Shown: positions 42,638-51,655 of the stretch, piece after piece
Layout: every line of letters starts with the position of its first letter
Position numbering within the stretch: position 1 is the first letter of the stretch
NCBI RefSeq assembly: GCF_003815655.1
Contig: NZ_CP033917.1
Coordinates: 4,746,760 to 4,810,759, forward strand
Length of the DNA: 64,000 nucleotides
DNA from: Chryseobacterium sp. G0201
Lineage (GTDB): Bacteria; Bacteroidota; Bacteroidia; Flavobacteriales; Weeksellaceae
Direction of reading: 5' to 3'
Notes under the pieces: model-generated
The model's input: only the letters and a program-made list of their open reading frames with translations
Told to the model about the DNA's origin: nothing
Database searches by the model: none
Translations under genes and position numbers: made by a program

Positions 42638-42722
42638 GTTTGTCATTCCGGAGCAATCTAGGTAAAATTATTAGAGAATAGTTTGGAAAGATTCGCGTCT
42701 AGATCCTTTCAGGATGACAAAC
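42638..42722. repeat. Dispersed palindromic repeat, full copy
   Basis: The element starts GTTTGTCATTCCGGAG and ends TCAGGATGACAAAC, so its ends are inverted copies. The right part, TCTAGATCCTTTCAGGATGA, matches the right parts of the copies at 50554-50623 and 58341-58364. It lies between two convergent genes. Confidence 0.75.
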
Positions 42723-42777
42723 TTTATGGAAATCTTAATGGTTTAAATTTCATCTAAACTAATTTGAATCCTAAAAT

Positions 42778-42816
42778 TAAAAACCGCTTCCAGAAATTCC
42801 GGAGGCGGTTTTTGTT
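42778..42816. terminator. Terminator of the old yellow enzyme gene
   Basis: AAACCGCTTCC (42781-42791) pairs with GGAGGCGGTTT (42801-42811) with one mismatch. It has an A-run on the left and a T-run on the right, so it can act on both strands; the minus-strand oxidoreductase gene ends about 110 bases upstream of it. Confidence 0.8.
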
Positions 42817-42924
42817 TAAAAAAATAATTAGGTAGAAAATTTAATATAAATAAGTGAATTGTCAATGGTTTACAATGCTAATAGTCTAACAGCGAAGTAA
42901 ATTCACAACTCAATAATTGTCTTT

Positions 42925-43986
42925 TTAGTAAAGAACTCCTAAACTTTCAGCTGAAAAGTTCAAAAGATCCTCTGTATTTCCTTCTTTTACTTTTTTCACC
43001 CATTCCGGGTCTTGTAAAAGTGCTCTTCCGACTGCAACAAGATCAAAATCTCCTCTTTCCAGTCTTCTGATTAATTCTGATAAATCGGCTTTTTCAGTTC
43101 CTTGTCCTGCAAATGCAGCCATAAAATCTCCTTCAAGACCTACAGAACCTACCGTAATTGTTGGTTGTCCCGTGATTTTCTTAGCCCAACCTGCGAAGTT
43201 TAAATCAGATCCTTCGAATTCAGGCTCCCAAAAACGGCGTTGTGAACAGTGGAAAATATCTACTCCGGCTTCTTTTAAAGGTAACAACCATTCTTCCATT
43301 TCAGCAGGTGTTGTCGCCAATCTGGATTTATAATCCTGTTGTTTCCATTGAGAAAGACGGATAATAATGGTGAAATCCGGTCCAACTACAGCTCTGATCG
43401 CTTTTACGATATCAACCGCAAATTTGCTTCTTTCTTTCAATGTTTTTCCACCGTATTCGTCAGTTCTTGTGTTGGTTACCTCCCAAAAGAATTGGTCAAT
43501 CAAATATCCGTGAGCTCCGTGAATTTCAAGAACATCAAATCCAAGATCTTTCGCAGATTTTGCAGAAGCTGCAAATTGAGCAATGGTATCCTGAATATCT
43601 TCCAAGGTCATTGTAGAAGCCTTTTCCATATCAACTAAAGGATAATCTTCAGAACTTCTTGTATCACCTACATGCCAGATCTGAGGCCCCATTTTTCCGC
43701 CATTTTCATGAACGGCATCGATTACGTTTTTCCAACCGTTTAATGCTTCAGTTCCGTAGAAATCAGGAATATTCTGCATGTTCTTTGAACCGGGTCTGTT
43801 GATTACTGTACCTTCAGAAAGAATCAAACCTACTTCTGAAGCCGCTCTTCTTGCGTAATAATCTGCGATTTGCTGAGTGGGTACTCCGTTATCAGATTGA
43901 GCTCTTGTCATCGGAGCCATTACCACTCTATTTTTAAGTTGAAGATTTTTATAACTAAATGGACTAAATAATGCGTCTATACTCAT
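42925..43986 (-). CDS. Old yellow enzyme family alkene reductase
   Basis: A 353-residue FMN-binding TIM barrel. Markers are LKNRVVMAPMTRAQSDNGVP (about 17-36), GPQIWHVGD (about 100-108), and the catalytic-loop HGAHGYLIDQFFWEVTNTRT (about 154-173). The C-terminal VAVGRALLQDPEWVKKVKEG binds FMN phosphate. In classical OYEs a His-Asn or His-His pair binds the substrate carbonyl. Such enzymes reduce C=C bonds in enals, enones and nitro compounds using NAD(P)H. It is divergent from an HxlR regulator, an arrangement known for quinone and electrophile response. Confidence 0.92.
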   Translation of the reverse strand: MSIDALFSPFSYKNLQLKNRVVMAPMTRAQSDNGVPTQQIADYYARRAASEVGLILSEGTVINRPGSKNMQNIPDFYGTEALNGWKNVIDAVHENGGKMGPQIWHVGDTRSSEDYPLVDMEKASTMTLEDIQDTIAQFAASAKSAKDLGFDVLEIHGAHGYLIDQFFWEVTNTRTDEYGGKTLKERSKFAVDIVKAIRAVVGPDFTIIIRLSQWKQQDYKSRLATTPAEMEEWLLPLKEAGVDIFHCSQRRFWEPEFEGSDLNFAGWAKKITGQPTITVGSVGLEGDFMAAFAGQGTEKADLSELIRRLERGDFDLVAVGRALLQDPEWVKKVKEGNTEDLLNFSAESLGVLY

Positions 43987-44020
43987 TTTGCAATTATTTT
44001 ATATTTAACATTTTTAAATT

Positions 44021-44117
44021 GTTACACAAAGTAACTAATAATAGTTCGTATTTGTATCTTATGTAGAAAAAAAAGTGGTAACTTCGCAGTAACTTACATT
44101 AGTAACATAAAAGTAAC
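44021..44117. promoter_or_regulatory. GTAAC operator array between OYE and HxlR genes
   Basis: The divergent gap holds an inverted pair GTTACACAAAGTAAC (44021-44035) and four direct copies of GTAAC at 44078, 44089, 44102 and 44113. The spacings are 11, 13 and 11 bases, about one helical turn. HxlR proteins are dimeric winged-helix regulators, so a multi-site control region is likely. The last copy is two bases from the HxlR start. Confidence 0.6.
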
Positions 44118-44119
44118 GC

Positions 44120-44509
44120 ATGGTAAAGAATGAATTAATGAAATACAGCTGTCCTCTAGGCAAAGCAATGTCTGCATTGGGAAGCAAGTGGAAGCCAATC
44201 ATTGTATTGGTGATCAAAGATCGTAAACTTCGTTTCGGAGAGCTTGCCGTACGAATTAATGTGATCTCAAGAAAAGTACTGACCGACCAGTTAAGAGAAA
44301 TGCAAACCGATGGATTGATCATCAGAGAAGAGTTTAAAGAACTTCCTCCAAGAGTTGAATATTCGCTGACAGAAAAAGGGTTGGCGCTATTGCCGATTTT
44401 ATATTTGCTGGAAGAATGGGAAGCGAAATTTGATAATAAGGAGGTGCAATATGATAAGGATTGTAATTTGATTGTTGAGGATAAGAAAATAAAAAAGGCT
44501 GTTGTTTAA
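44120..44509 (+). CDS. HxlR family transcriptional regulator
   Basis: A 129-residue winged-helix protein with the full HxlR pattern: YSCPLGKAMSALGSKWKPII (about 8-27, with a single Cys near the N terminus), LRFGELAVRINVISRKVLTD, LREMQTDGLIIREEFKELPP and RVEYSLTEKGLALLPIL. In related regulators the N-terminal Cys senses electrophiles or disulfide stress; the Cys here (about residue 10) is in the right place. It is divergent from the alkene reductase, with GTAAC repeats between, so it probably controls that gene and itself. Confidence 0.93.
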   Translation: MVKNELMKYSCPLGKAMSALGSKWKPIIVLVIKDRKLRFGELAVRINVISRKVLTDQLREMQTDGLIIREEFKELPPRVEYSLTEKGLALLPILYLLEEWEAKFDNKEVQYDKDCNLIVEDKKIKKAVV

Positions 44510-44516
44510 TGGCTGT

Positions 44517-45302
44517 TTATTTTTTTATTCTAAGAAACTTAAACAAGTTAAATTTAGATTTAACACTGACTTGCTCCTCATTTGCATAAGTTAAAAATTC
44601 AACTTTATTCGATCTATTTTTAATTACAGTCCCAAAATGGCTGGAAAAATCAGACTGAATTTTCTCAAATTTACCTAATAAAATCATTATTTCATTAATT
44701 CTAAAACCATCAGCATAATCTTCATAAATTTCAATAGGTAAAGGCTTATATTGAGCTGTAGACTTAATAAATGATGAAAAGAAGTAAGGATCTAAATCCC
44801 CAAACTCCAATCCAAAAATTATCGGAACTTCGATATATTGTTTTGTGTTGATATTTTTAAACCCACAATGAAAACCGTGAAAAAAATACTCCCAATCACT
44901 TAATCTTCCTCTTTGTCCATACTCTTGCCAATACTTTACAAAAGCAGAATATGGAACTTCTTTTTTTAAATCAATTTCACATTTTACGGCTAATGCGTGT
45001 ATTAATTTTGTTCCAAGTTCGCGATAATCATGAGCACATTTTTCAAAAAAAACTTGATTAGAAATTATCTCTTCATCCGTTATTAGCTTCCTAATACTTA
45101 TTTTACAATCAACAGTATGTATTCCTATAGAATAATTTGAAAATTTATTTTTTAATTCTTCACCTATCCTTTGCCTTTGAATTTCTAATTCAGAATTGAA
45201 ATTCAAAATGAGTTTTTTATTTCGTGGTAAGCTTAATATATAATAGTCTGATGGCAAATCACCAATCTGTTTTATATTTATTATTTTTTCAATTTCTCTC
45301 AA
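44517..45302 (-). CDS. Protein of unknown function
   Basis: A 261-residue soluble protein with no signal peptide or membrane segment. The most striking part is DWEYFFHGFHCGFKNINTKQ (about 137-156), then PIIFGLEFGDLDPYFFSSF. These read like a compact conserved core, with aromatic residues and a His-x2-His-Cys arrangement. The C terminus is basic (LFKFLRIKK). It is convergent with the HxlR gene, seven bases away. I do not recognise the family; a role as an immunity-type protein is conceivable but unsupported by neighbours. Confidence 0.7.
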   Translation of the reverse strand: MREIEKIINIKQIGDLPSDYYILSLPRNKKLILNFNSELEIQRQRIGEELKNKFSNYSIGIHTVDCKISIRKLITDEEIISNQVFFEKCAHDYRELGTKLIHALAVKCEIDLKKEVPYSAFVKYWQEYGQRGRLSDWEYFFHGFHCGFKNINTKQYIEVPIIFGLEFGDLDPYFFSSFIKSTAQYKPLPIEIYEDYADGFRINEIMILLGKFEKIQSDFSSHFGTVIKNRSNKVEFLTYANEEQVSVKSKFNLFKFLRIKK

Positions 45303-45355
45303 AATTCAATTTATTTAATGATATTTAAATTTACAACTTCTATTTTATTTTAAAC

Positions 45356-45387
45356 AAAAAAAACCGCCTCCAAAAGAAAGCGGTTTT
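45356..45387 (-). terminator. Terminator of the E1 dehydrogenase gene
   Basis: An AAAACCGC/GCGGTTTT stem flanked by an A-run on the left, which is a T-run on the minus strand. It lies 22 bases after the stop codon of the E1 gene. Confidence 0.8.
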
Positions 45388-45408
45388 AAAATTTATCTAA
45401 AATTCCAA

Positions 45409-47841
45409 CTAAAATATCGCAGGATATTTCTCAGGATTTGTTTCATTAAATAAGGCATAAATTCTTTCAACCATGTCATCAGAAGATGGCTTACTGAAAT
45501 AATCTCCATCACTTGCATATGCAGGTCTGTGATCGTTTGCTGCGATCGTCAACGGATCAGAATCTAAGAATCTGAAAGCTTTTTGCTTCTCTAAAATCTG
45601 TTGAAGAATAAACGCTGAAGTTCCGCCTTCCACATCTTCGTCAATTACGACTAATCTGTTGGTTCTCTTTACACTTTCAGCAATTTCGTTTGTTAAATCG
45701 AAAGGAATTAATGATTGAACATCAATAACTTCTGCAGAGATTCCCAGTTTTTCAAGTTCTTCTGCTGCTTCCATGACTACTCTCCAAGTTGAACCGTATG
45801 TTACCAACGTAACATCTTTTCCTTCTTTTGTAACTTCGATTTTTCCGACAGGAACAGTAAATTCACCCAAGTTATCAGGTTGTTTTTCTTTTAATCTGTA
45901 TCCGTTCAGACATTCAACAATTACAGCTGGATCGTCGCTTTTAAGCATTGTATTGTAGAATCCTGCAGCTTTCGTTAAGTTTCTTGGTACCAATACCAAA
46001 ATCCCTTTTGAAAGGTTTAAAATTCCCGCCATTGGAGAACCTGAATGCCAAACTCCTTCCAATCTGTGACCTCTTGTTCTGATGATTACAGGCGATTTCT
46101 GACCTCCTTTTGTTCTGTACTGAACCGTCGCCAAGTCATCACTCATTCCTTGTAAACAATACAGAATATAGTCTAAATACTGGATCTCAGCGATTGGTCT
46201 TAGACCTCTCATCGCCATTCCGATACCCTGACCAAGAATTGTCGCTTCACGGATTCCTGTATCAGCAACACGAACATCACCGTATTTTTCCTGCATTCCT
46301 TCAAGACCTTGATTTACGTCACCGATATTTCCGGCATCTTCACCAAAGACTAAAGTTTCAGGATATTTTTCGAATATTTTATCGAAGTTATTTCTTACCA
46401 CTACTCTTCCATCCACATCTTCAGAAGCATCAGAATAAATTGGCTTGATTTCTTTTACATTTTCAGCTTTCCACTGAGACTGAGAGTATAAATGAGAAGA
46501 ATAATTATCTTTTTCAACCTCAAAGATCTCGTTGTATTTCTGCATCAATTGATTTCTCTCTGCAGAATTCGTTCCTCTTGTTGCCAATAAAGATCTTCTT
46601 ACCAAATGGAAAACATCTTTCTTAGCTTTTGAAACTAATTTATTGAATTGATTGATATAATTTTCAATTTCAGTATTCTGCCCTTTAAGATTTTCAACTA
46701 AAGGTAAAACTGAATGAATTAAATCCGTAATTGTTTTCTGATAGCTTTCCCAAGCTGCTTTTTGTCCTGCTTTCACAGTTTTTTTAGTTTCTTCATCTAT
46801 TGCATCCAATTCTTCAATAGAAGCAATAATTTCTTCTTTTCCTTCAATTTCTATGGAATAGTTTAAGATCCATTCTCTGAATTTTACCAATCCGTCAAAC
46901 TGAGATTCCCAAGCTAAACGGTCTTCATTCTTATATCTTTCGTGAGATCCTGAAGTCGAGTGGCCTTGAGGCTGCGTAACTTCAATCACGTGAACTACAA
47001 CAGGAACGCTTTCCATTCTTGCAAATTGTTCAGCTCTTGCATAGGCATCCAATAATGCAGGATAATCCCAAGCTTTCACCTGAATGATTTCACAACCTTG
47101 GTTTTCACCTTCTTTTCTTTGGAAACCGCTTAACATTTCAGCAATGTCAGCTTTTGCTCTCTGATTTTTTGTAGGAACTGAAATTCCGTACCCGTCATCC
47201 CAAATCGAAACAATCATCGGAACCTGAAGCGCACAAGCGGCATTCAAAGTCTCCCAGAAATGACCTTCTGCTGTAGAAGCATCCCCGATCGTTCCAAAAG
47301 CAACTTCGTTACCTTCTTTTGAGAATTTCTCAGAACCGTCAAATTTTACTGATTTATAAACTTTCGAAGCTTGTGCCAAACCTAATAATCTAGGCATTTG
47401 ACCTGCTGTCGGAGAAATATCTGAGGAGATATTTTTTTGCGCTGTAAGATCTTTCCAGCTTCCGTCTTCATTTAAGCTTCTTGTTGCAAAGTGCCCGTTC
47501 ATCTGTCTTCCGGCTGATGCTGGTTCTCTTTCAACACTTGTATCTGCGTATAATTGTGCAAAGAAACTTCCAACTGTCAAAGCATCAATAGCTAGTGCAA
47601 AAGTCTGGTCTCTGTAATATCCTGAACGGAAGTCTCCATTTTTGAAAACTTTCGCCATTGCCAACTGTGGTAACTCTTTACCGTCACCAAAAATACCAAA
47701 TTTAGCTTTTCCTGTAAGAACTTCTCTTCTGCCCAAGTAGGACATTTCACGAGAGATTCTTCCTAATTTATAGTCTTCAAGTATTTGATTTTTAAAATCT
47801 TGAAAGGAAATCTGCTGAGTTTCAATATAGGTTGTTTGCAT
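45409..47841 (-). CDS. 2-oxoacid dehydrogenase E1, fused alpha and beta subunits
   Basis: An 810-residue protein, counted from the ATG at 47841; a TTG two codons upstream is possible. The alpha part (about 1-420) has the thiamine-diphosphate motif GDASTAEGHFWETLNAAC (about 185-202). The beta part (about 475-810) has FGEDAGNIGDVNQGLEGMQE and the DEDVEGGTSAFILQQILE block. The fused layout is typical of Bacteroidota and fits branched-chain 2-oxoacid (2-oxoisovalerate) dehydrogenase better than pyruvate dehydrogenase. It needs a lipoyl E2, which is not in the window, and an E3 such as the enzyme at 28358. It would supply branched-chain acyl-CoA for iso-fatty acids. Confidence 0.9.
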   Translation of the reverse strand: MQTTYIETQQISFQDFKNQILEDYKLGRISREMSYLGRREVLTGKAKFGIFGDGKELPQLAMAKVFKNGDFRSGYYRDQTFALAIDALTVGSFFAQLYADTSVEREPASAGRQMNGHFATRSLNEDGSWKDLTAQKNISSDISPTAGQMPRLLGLAQASKVYKSVKFDGSEKFSKEGNEVAFGTIGDASTAEGHFWETLNAACALQVPMIVSIWDDGYGISVPTKNQRAKADIAEMLSGFQRKEGENQGCEIIQVKAWDYPALLDAYARAEQFARMESVPVVVHVIEVTQPQGHSTSGSHERYKNEDRLAWESQFDGLVKFREWILNYSIEIEGKEEIIASIEELDAIDEETKKTVKAGQKAAWESYQKTITDLIHSVLPLVENLKGQNTEIENYINQFNKLVSKAKKDVFHLVRRSLLATRGTNSAERNQLMQKYNEIFEVEKDNYSSHLYSQSQWKAENVKEIKPIYSDASEDVDGRVVVRNNFDKIFEKYPETLVFGEDAGNIGDVNQGLEGMQEKYGDVRVADTGIREATILGQGIGMAMRGLRPIAEIQYLDYILYCLQGMSDDLATVQYRTKGGQKSPVIIRTRGHRLEGVWHSGSPMAGILNLSKGILVLVPRNLTKAAGFYNTMLKSDDPAVIVECLNGYRLKEKQPDNLGEFTVPVGKIEVTKEGKDVTLVTYGSTWRVVMEAAEELEKLGISAEVIDVQSLIPFDLTNEIAESVKRTNRLVVIDEDVEGGTSAFILQQILEKQKAFRFLDSDPLTIAANDHRPAYASDGDYFSKPSSDDMVERIYALFNETNPEKYPAIF

Positions 47842-47978
47842 AGCCAATATAAAAAATTTTTAGTTTTCGAAGTATTTTGCTAATATACACTTTTTAAATT
47901 AATTTTAATTTTTAATAATCTTTTTTAAAAATTTGATAATAAAAGAAAATGTGTTTATCTTAGAATAAATTTGTAAAG

Positions 47979-48272
47979 ATGGAAAAAAAGTCAGGCCATA
48001 TATTGAATGCATCAAGTAATCTTTTAGGATTTTCATTGCTGATTATTACTTCTTTAAAAATCACTAAAATAAGTGGTAATACGCATTTAGACGAATTTGC
48101 AGGCGTTGCGTGTATATTTTTTGCATGCAGTTGTTTTTTTTCCTTTTTAGCCATAAGATCCAAAGATGAAAAGCGTGAAACCAAGTTTGAAACTATTGCG
48201 GATTATCTATTTTTATTCGCATTATTTTGCATTGTTCTGGCTGTTATAATTGTAACTGTAAGGATTATTTAA
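47979..48272 (+). CDS. Small three-helix membrane protein
   Basis: A 97-residue protein with three hydrophobic segments (about 14-30, 42-62 and 75-95). A polar loop, AIRSKDEKRETKFETIADYL, lies between the last two. Function unknown. A TAAATTTG -7 box at 47966-47973 ends only five bases before the ATG, so the message may be nearly leaderless, unless another promoter is used. The antisense frame over it has no family likeness. Confidence 0.65.
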   Translation: MEKKSGHILNASSNLLGFSLLIITSLKITKISGNTHLDEFAGVACIFFACSCFFSFLAIRSKDEKRETKFETIADYLFLFALFCIVLAVIIVTVRII

Positions 48273-48481
48273 ATAATTATCAACACTTTTAAAAACTAAT
48301 ACATATTAACTAATTTCAAATTTTCATTTTATATTTTTCATTTTATAATATTCAAGTTTAGAATAATTTAAATTTAAAACATTATCATTGTAAATAAAAC
48401 TAATTAAAACTTTACAATTTAGATGTAGAAAAGTGATATAGTTACATCGCGAATACTAAATATATTAGTAAGCATATAAAT

Positions 48482-48517
48482 AAAAAAGCGGAACTCAATA
48501 AAGTTTCCGCTTTTTTT
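48482..48517. terminator. Bidirectional terminator
   Basis: GCGGAACT and AGTTTCCGC pair with one bulge, with six A before and seven T after. It lies between a plus-strand small gene and the minus-strand prenyl synthase gene, and suits both. Confidence 0.8.
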
Positions 48518-48534
48518 ATAGTGAATATTTTTAC

Positions 48535-49512
48535 TTAAAATTTTCTTTCGATAACATAATCCAACATATTGTGTAAAGATCTTCTAACCTCAGTATCAGG
48601 AAATTCATTAAGAATATCTTTTGCTTTTTGTTGAAACTCTTTCATTATTTTGATAGAATATTCCAGACCGCCGGAACTTTTAACAAAGGCAATAAGCTCT
48701 TTCACTCGCTTTTGGTCGTTATTGTATCGTTTTATGGTGTTGAAATAGTACTTTTTATCTTTTTCACTGGCAATTTTCAGGGTATGAATCAAAGGTAAGG
48801 TCATTTTCTGTTCCTTAATATCAATTCCTACAGGTTTTCCGATGACATTTGAACTTAGATAATCAAATAAATCATCTTTAATCTGGAAAGCCATTCCTGT
48901 GTACGTCCCGAAATCCTGCATTTTCTTGGCAAGAGCTTCATCAGCATTATTGGATAAAACACCGATCTCACAACAGGCAGCAATTAAAGTAGCTGTTTTC
49001 TGACGGATAATTTCGTAATAAACATCCTCTGTAATATCTAATTTTCTGGCCTTTTCTAATTGAAGAAGCTCGCCTTCAGACATTTCACGGATCGTTCTGG
49101 AAATTACGGCCAACAGATCGTAATCTTTATGGTCTGTAGATAATAAAACCGATTTCGACAACAGATAATCTCCTACCAAAACGGCAATTTTATTTTTCCA
49201 CAACGCATTGATTGAGAAAAAATTACGTCTTTTAAAACTTTCATCCACTACATCATCATGAACCAAAGTTGCAGTGTGTATCAACTCGATCATGGAAGCT
49301 CCACGATATGTTTTTTCATTGACATCACCAATAAGTTTTGCACAAAGAAATACAAACATCGGACGCATTTGTTTTCCTTTAGTAGTAACGATAAAACGAG
49401 TTACTTTATCTAATAAAGGCACTTTGCTTTGCATTGATTCATAAAACTTCTGCTCGAAAAGTTTCATTTCCTCATTGATCGGTTGTTTGATGTCTTCTAC
49501 AATATTTGCCAA
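48535..49512 (-). CDS. Polyprenyl diphosphate synthase
   Basis: A 325-residue trans-prenyltransferase. The first Asp-rich motif is in LVHDDVVDESFKRR (about 87-100), the second in FQIKDDLFDYLSS (about 209-221). The residues before the first motif are small (ATLVH), which suits long products. In flavobacteria this enzyme supplies the side chain of menaquinone, so an octaprenyl, hexaprenyl or heptaprenyl product is expected; length cannot be fixed from sequence. It is monocistronic, with a terminator just after the stop. Confidence 0.93.
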   Translation of the reverse strand: MANIVEDIKQPINEEMKLFEQKFYESMQSKVPLLDKVTRFIVTTKGKQMRPMFVFLCAKLIGDVNEKTYRGASMIELIHTATLVHDDVVDESFKRRNFFSINALWKNKIAVLVGDYLLSKSVLLSTDHKDYDLLAVISRTIREMSEGELLQLEKARKLDITEDVYYEIIRQKTATLIAACCEIGVLSNNADEALAKKMQDFGTYTGMAFQIKDDLFDYLSSNVIGKPVGIDIKEQKMTLPLIHTLKIASEKDKKYYFNTIKRYNNDQKRVKELIAFVKSSGGLEYSIKIMKEFQQKAKDILNEFPDTEVRRSLHNMLDYVIERKF

Positions 49513-49588
49513 AATCTACGAATGATGGATAATAATTATTAATCTCACAAAGATAATTTTTTTCAGTCAATTTTAAGTGAAATTAATC

Positions 49589-50461
49589 TTAGAGTTTGTC
49601 TTTCGGAATAAAATAAAAACTCTGCTTTGCACCTCCCAACGGCGAACTAAATTTTTCACCGGAAATATAGACCCCTTTTTCATCAACGGCAATACCCTCG
49701 ATCTGCCCGATTGACAGAGCACTTCCCAAATAATAATGCTTTGGTTTTTGCTTAAAAAAGATTCCCAATTCTGCTTCATCATAGACATCCAAAAAAACTT
49801 CTGTTTTCTTTGTATAGCCTATTAAATAAAGCTTTTTATCGAAATAAGAAGCATCTGTAACAACGAAATTGGTTTTATAAGATTCTATTTTTTCAGCTTT
49901 TTGCTTTTCTGAAATTTCAGGATCGATGATGTAATGAGAAACTGATCTGGAAGCCCATTCCTTTGAAAAAACATGCAGTTTGCCATTTAAATAGATCATT
50001 GCTTCTGCATCGTAATCAGTATTGGTGTATTGAGGAATAAATTCCGTCTGGTCGGGATAATAGAATGAAATTATTTTAACAGAATCATTTTTCAATTCAT
50101 TATTTTGAAAAGGAACTTTATAAATCTCCAAATCTCTTCTCGTCCCGCCATTATTCCCAAAATCTCCTATGTAGAAGTATTTTCCGTCATTTGCTAAAGC
50201 TTCCCAATCTTTATTTTTAGCATTAATTTTTAAAGTATTGAGAATATTTCCAGAATTTTTATCTATCTCAAAAAGTTCTGGAGAATTTCCACTGTCATTG
50301 AAAGTGTATAATTTTTCATTGAAAAAATTTAATCCTGACGTTTCCTTTAATTTCTCATCAAGATAATTGATTCTATATTTTCTTATTTTAAGAAAATCAG
50401 ATTGTTGCGAAAATGTAAGTGTGGAAATTATCGTTGTTACTATCAGGAAAAGCTTTTTCAT
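49589..50461 (-). CDS. Secreted beta-propeller-like protein
   Basis: A 290-residue protein with a signal peptide (LFLIVTTIISTLTFSQ, about 4-19). The mature part alternates strands with repeats such as LKETSGLNFFNEKLYTFNDS, WEALANDGKYFYIGDFGNNG, DYDAEAMIYLNGKLHVFSKE and GQIEGIAVDEKGVYISGEK. That is a six- or seven-blade propeller of the SdiA-regulated/esterase-like type. The DxGNxxG and SxxEG pieces could form a metal site. No neighbour gives a function. Confidence 0.75.
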   Translation of the reverse strand: MKKLFLIVTTIISTLTFSQQSDFLKIRKYRINYLDEKLKETSGLNFFNEKLYTFNDSGNSPELFEIDKNSGNILNTLKINAKNKDWEALANDGKYFYIGDFGNNGGTRRDLEIYKVPFQNNELKNDSVKIISFYYPDQTEFIPQYTNTDYDAEAMIYLNGKLHVFSKEWASRSVSHYIIDPEISEKQKAEKIESYKTNFVVTDASYFDKKLYLIGYTKKTEVFLDVYDEAELGIFFKQKPKHYYLGSALSIGQIEGIAVDEKGVYISGEKFSSPLGGAKQSFYFIPKDKL

Positions 50462-50553
50462 GGAGTAAAAATAATCTTTTTTTTAATTTTTATTTAAACA
50501 TGAATTGCACGAATATTTTTCACAAATCTATTTACGAATTGAATTGCCGCACG

Positions 50554-50623
50554 GTTTGTCATTCTGACGAAGGAAGAATCTCAACACCAATTTTAGAGTC
50601 TAGATTCCTCCGGAATGACAAAC
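50554..50623. repeat. Dispersed palindromic repeat, full copy
   Basis: It runs from GTTTGTCATTCTGACGAAGG to TAGATTCCTCCGGAATGACA and then AAC, so the ends are inverted copies. The right arm is identical to the 24-base piece at 58341-58364 over TAGATTCCTCCGGAATGACA and the following AAC. It lies between the secreted propeller gene and the sterol desaturase-like gene. Confidence 0.75.
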
Positions 50624-50649
50624 TAAATGCATAAATTTATGCTTAAAAA

Positions 50650-51582
50650 TCAAGCCGATTTCTTTTGTATCTTTTTTCTAGCCTGTTTTTCCAAATGTTC
50701 TTTTTGATATTGTCTTACCGTTTTACCGGTTCCATCATGTCTCCAACCTGGAGAATTAAAAAGATAATTGATTCTGTCTGAGAATTTTAAATTGGGCTGT
50801 TTTATATCTTTCCAGATTTTTCTCCATTCATAAAAAAGAACTGTATCAGGTTTATTATCCGGCATTTTAGGGTAAATTCCGTATTTTACAGGAACATTCG
50901 GATCTTCTTTTTCAAAAGTTCCGAAAATTTTATCCCAAATAATGAGGCACATTCCCATGTTTCTATCGAGATATTTAATATTACAAGCATGATGAACACG
51001 GTGATGAGACGGTGTTACCAAAATATATTCTAAAAACCCCATCGTTTTTACCGCTTGCGTATGAACCCAGGTGCCATACACCTGCCCGATCGCGTAAACA
51101 ACCATAATATGCCAAGGATCAAAACCTAAAAAAGCCAACGGAGAAAAGTATAAATATCGATAAAGCGGTTGTAAAACAGGACTTCTGAAACCGGTCGTTA
51201 AATTGAAATATTCCGAATTGTGATGTGTAATGTGCACCGCCCAAAACGCTCTGGAATGATGATCCACATAATGAAGAACGTAATATGCAAAATCTGTAAT
51301 CACAAAACAGATCAGCCAATACCAGATTGTAAAATCCCAAGAAAAAAGTCTGTGCTCGTAGAAGAAAAACATGACTCCCATCGCGAAAACCTTCATGAAA
51401 AGATCCAGCCCGAAATTCAGCAATGCTAAATAAACACTCGTCGCAACGTCTTTTCCGTTGTATAATTTGGCTTCAGAAATATGACTGTAGATCATTTCTG
51501 CCAAAATAACTGCAGCAAGAATCGGGATCGACCAAGCATAGACATTTTCTAATCCGTTTTCACCTAAAAAGTAATCCGGCAT
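50650..51582 (-). CDS. Sterol desaturase/fatty acid hydroxylase superfamily protein
   Basis: A 310-residue integral membrane protein with about five helices. The di-iron His clusters are present: HYVDHHSRAFWAVHITHHNS (about 113-132, with H-x3-HH and H-x2-HH) and SHHRVHHACN (about 198-207). These enzymes hydroxylate or desaturate lipids using O2 and two irons. The natural substrate is unknown; hopanoid, sphingolipid or fatty acid are options. A -7 box TACATTTG (complement of 51600-51607) is about 20 bases upstream of the start. Confidence 0.88.
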   Translation of the reverse strand: MPDYFLGENGLENVYAWSIPILAAVILAEMIYSHISEAKLYNGKDVATSVYLALLNFGLDLFMKVFAMGVMFFFYEHRLFSWDFTIWYWLICFVITDFAYYVLHYVDHHSRAFWAVHITHHNSEYFNLTTGFRSPVLQPLYRYLYFSPLAFLGFDPWHIMVVYAIGQVYGTWVHTQAVKTMGFLEYILVTPSHHRVHHACNIKYLDRNMGMCLIIWDKIFGTFEKEDPNVPVKYGIYPKMPDNKPDTVLFYEWRKIWKDIKQPNLKFSDRINYLFNSPGWRHDGTGKTVRQYQKEHLEKQARKKIQKKSA

Positions 51583-51655
51583 TGTACATTAGTTTTATAC
51601 AAATGTAGGATTTTAAGAAATCGTTAAAAATTATTTTTGATTTTTTAAGCAAATT

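Larger units (their letters stand above)
42505..42924. other. Intergenic region with two terminators and a dispersed repeat
   Basis: This 420-base gap between convergent genes holds a plus-strand terminator (42559-42588), an 85-base palindromic repeat (42638-42722) and a second terminator hairpin (42778-42816). I see no gene in it. Confidence 0.7.

Noticed and set aside
42638..42722. Insertion sequence at the palindromic repeat
   Set aside because: The element is under 100 bases with no coding capacity for a transposase; kept only as a dispersed repeat.
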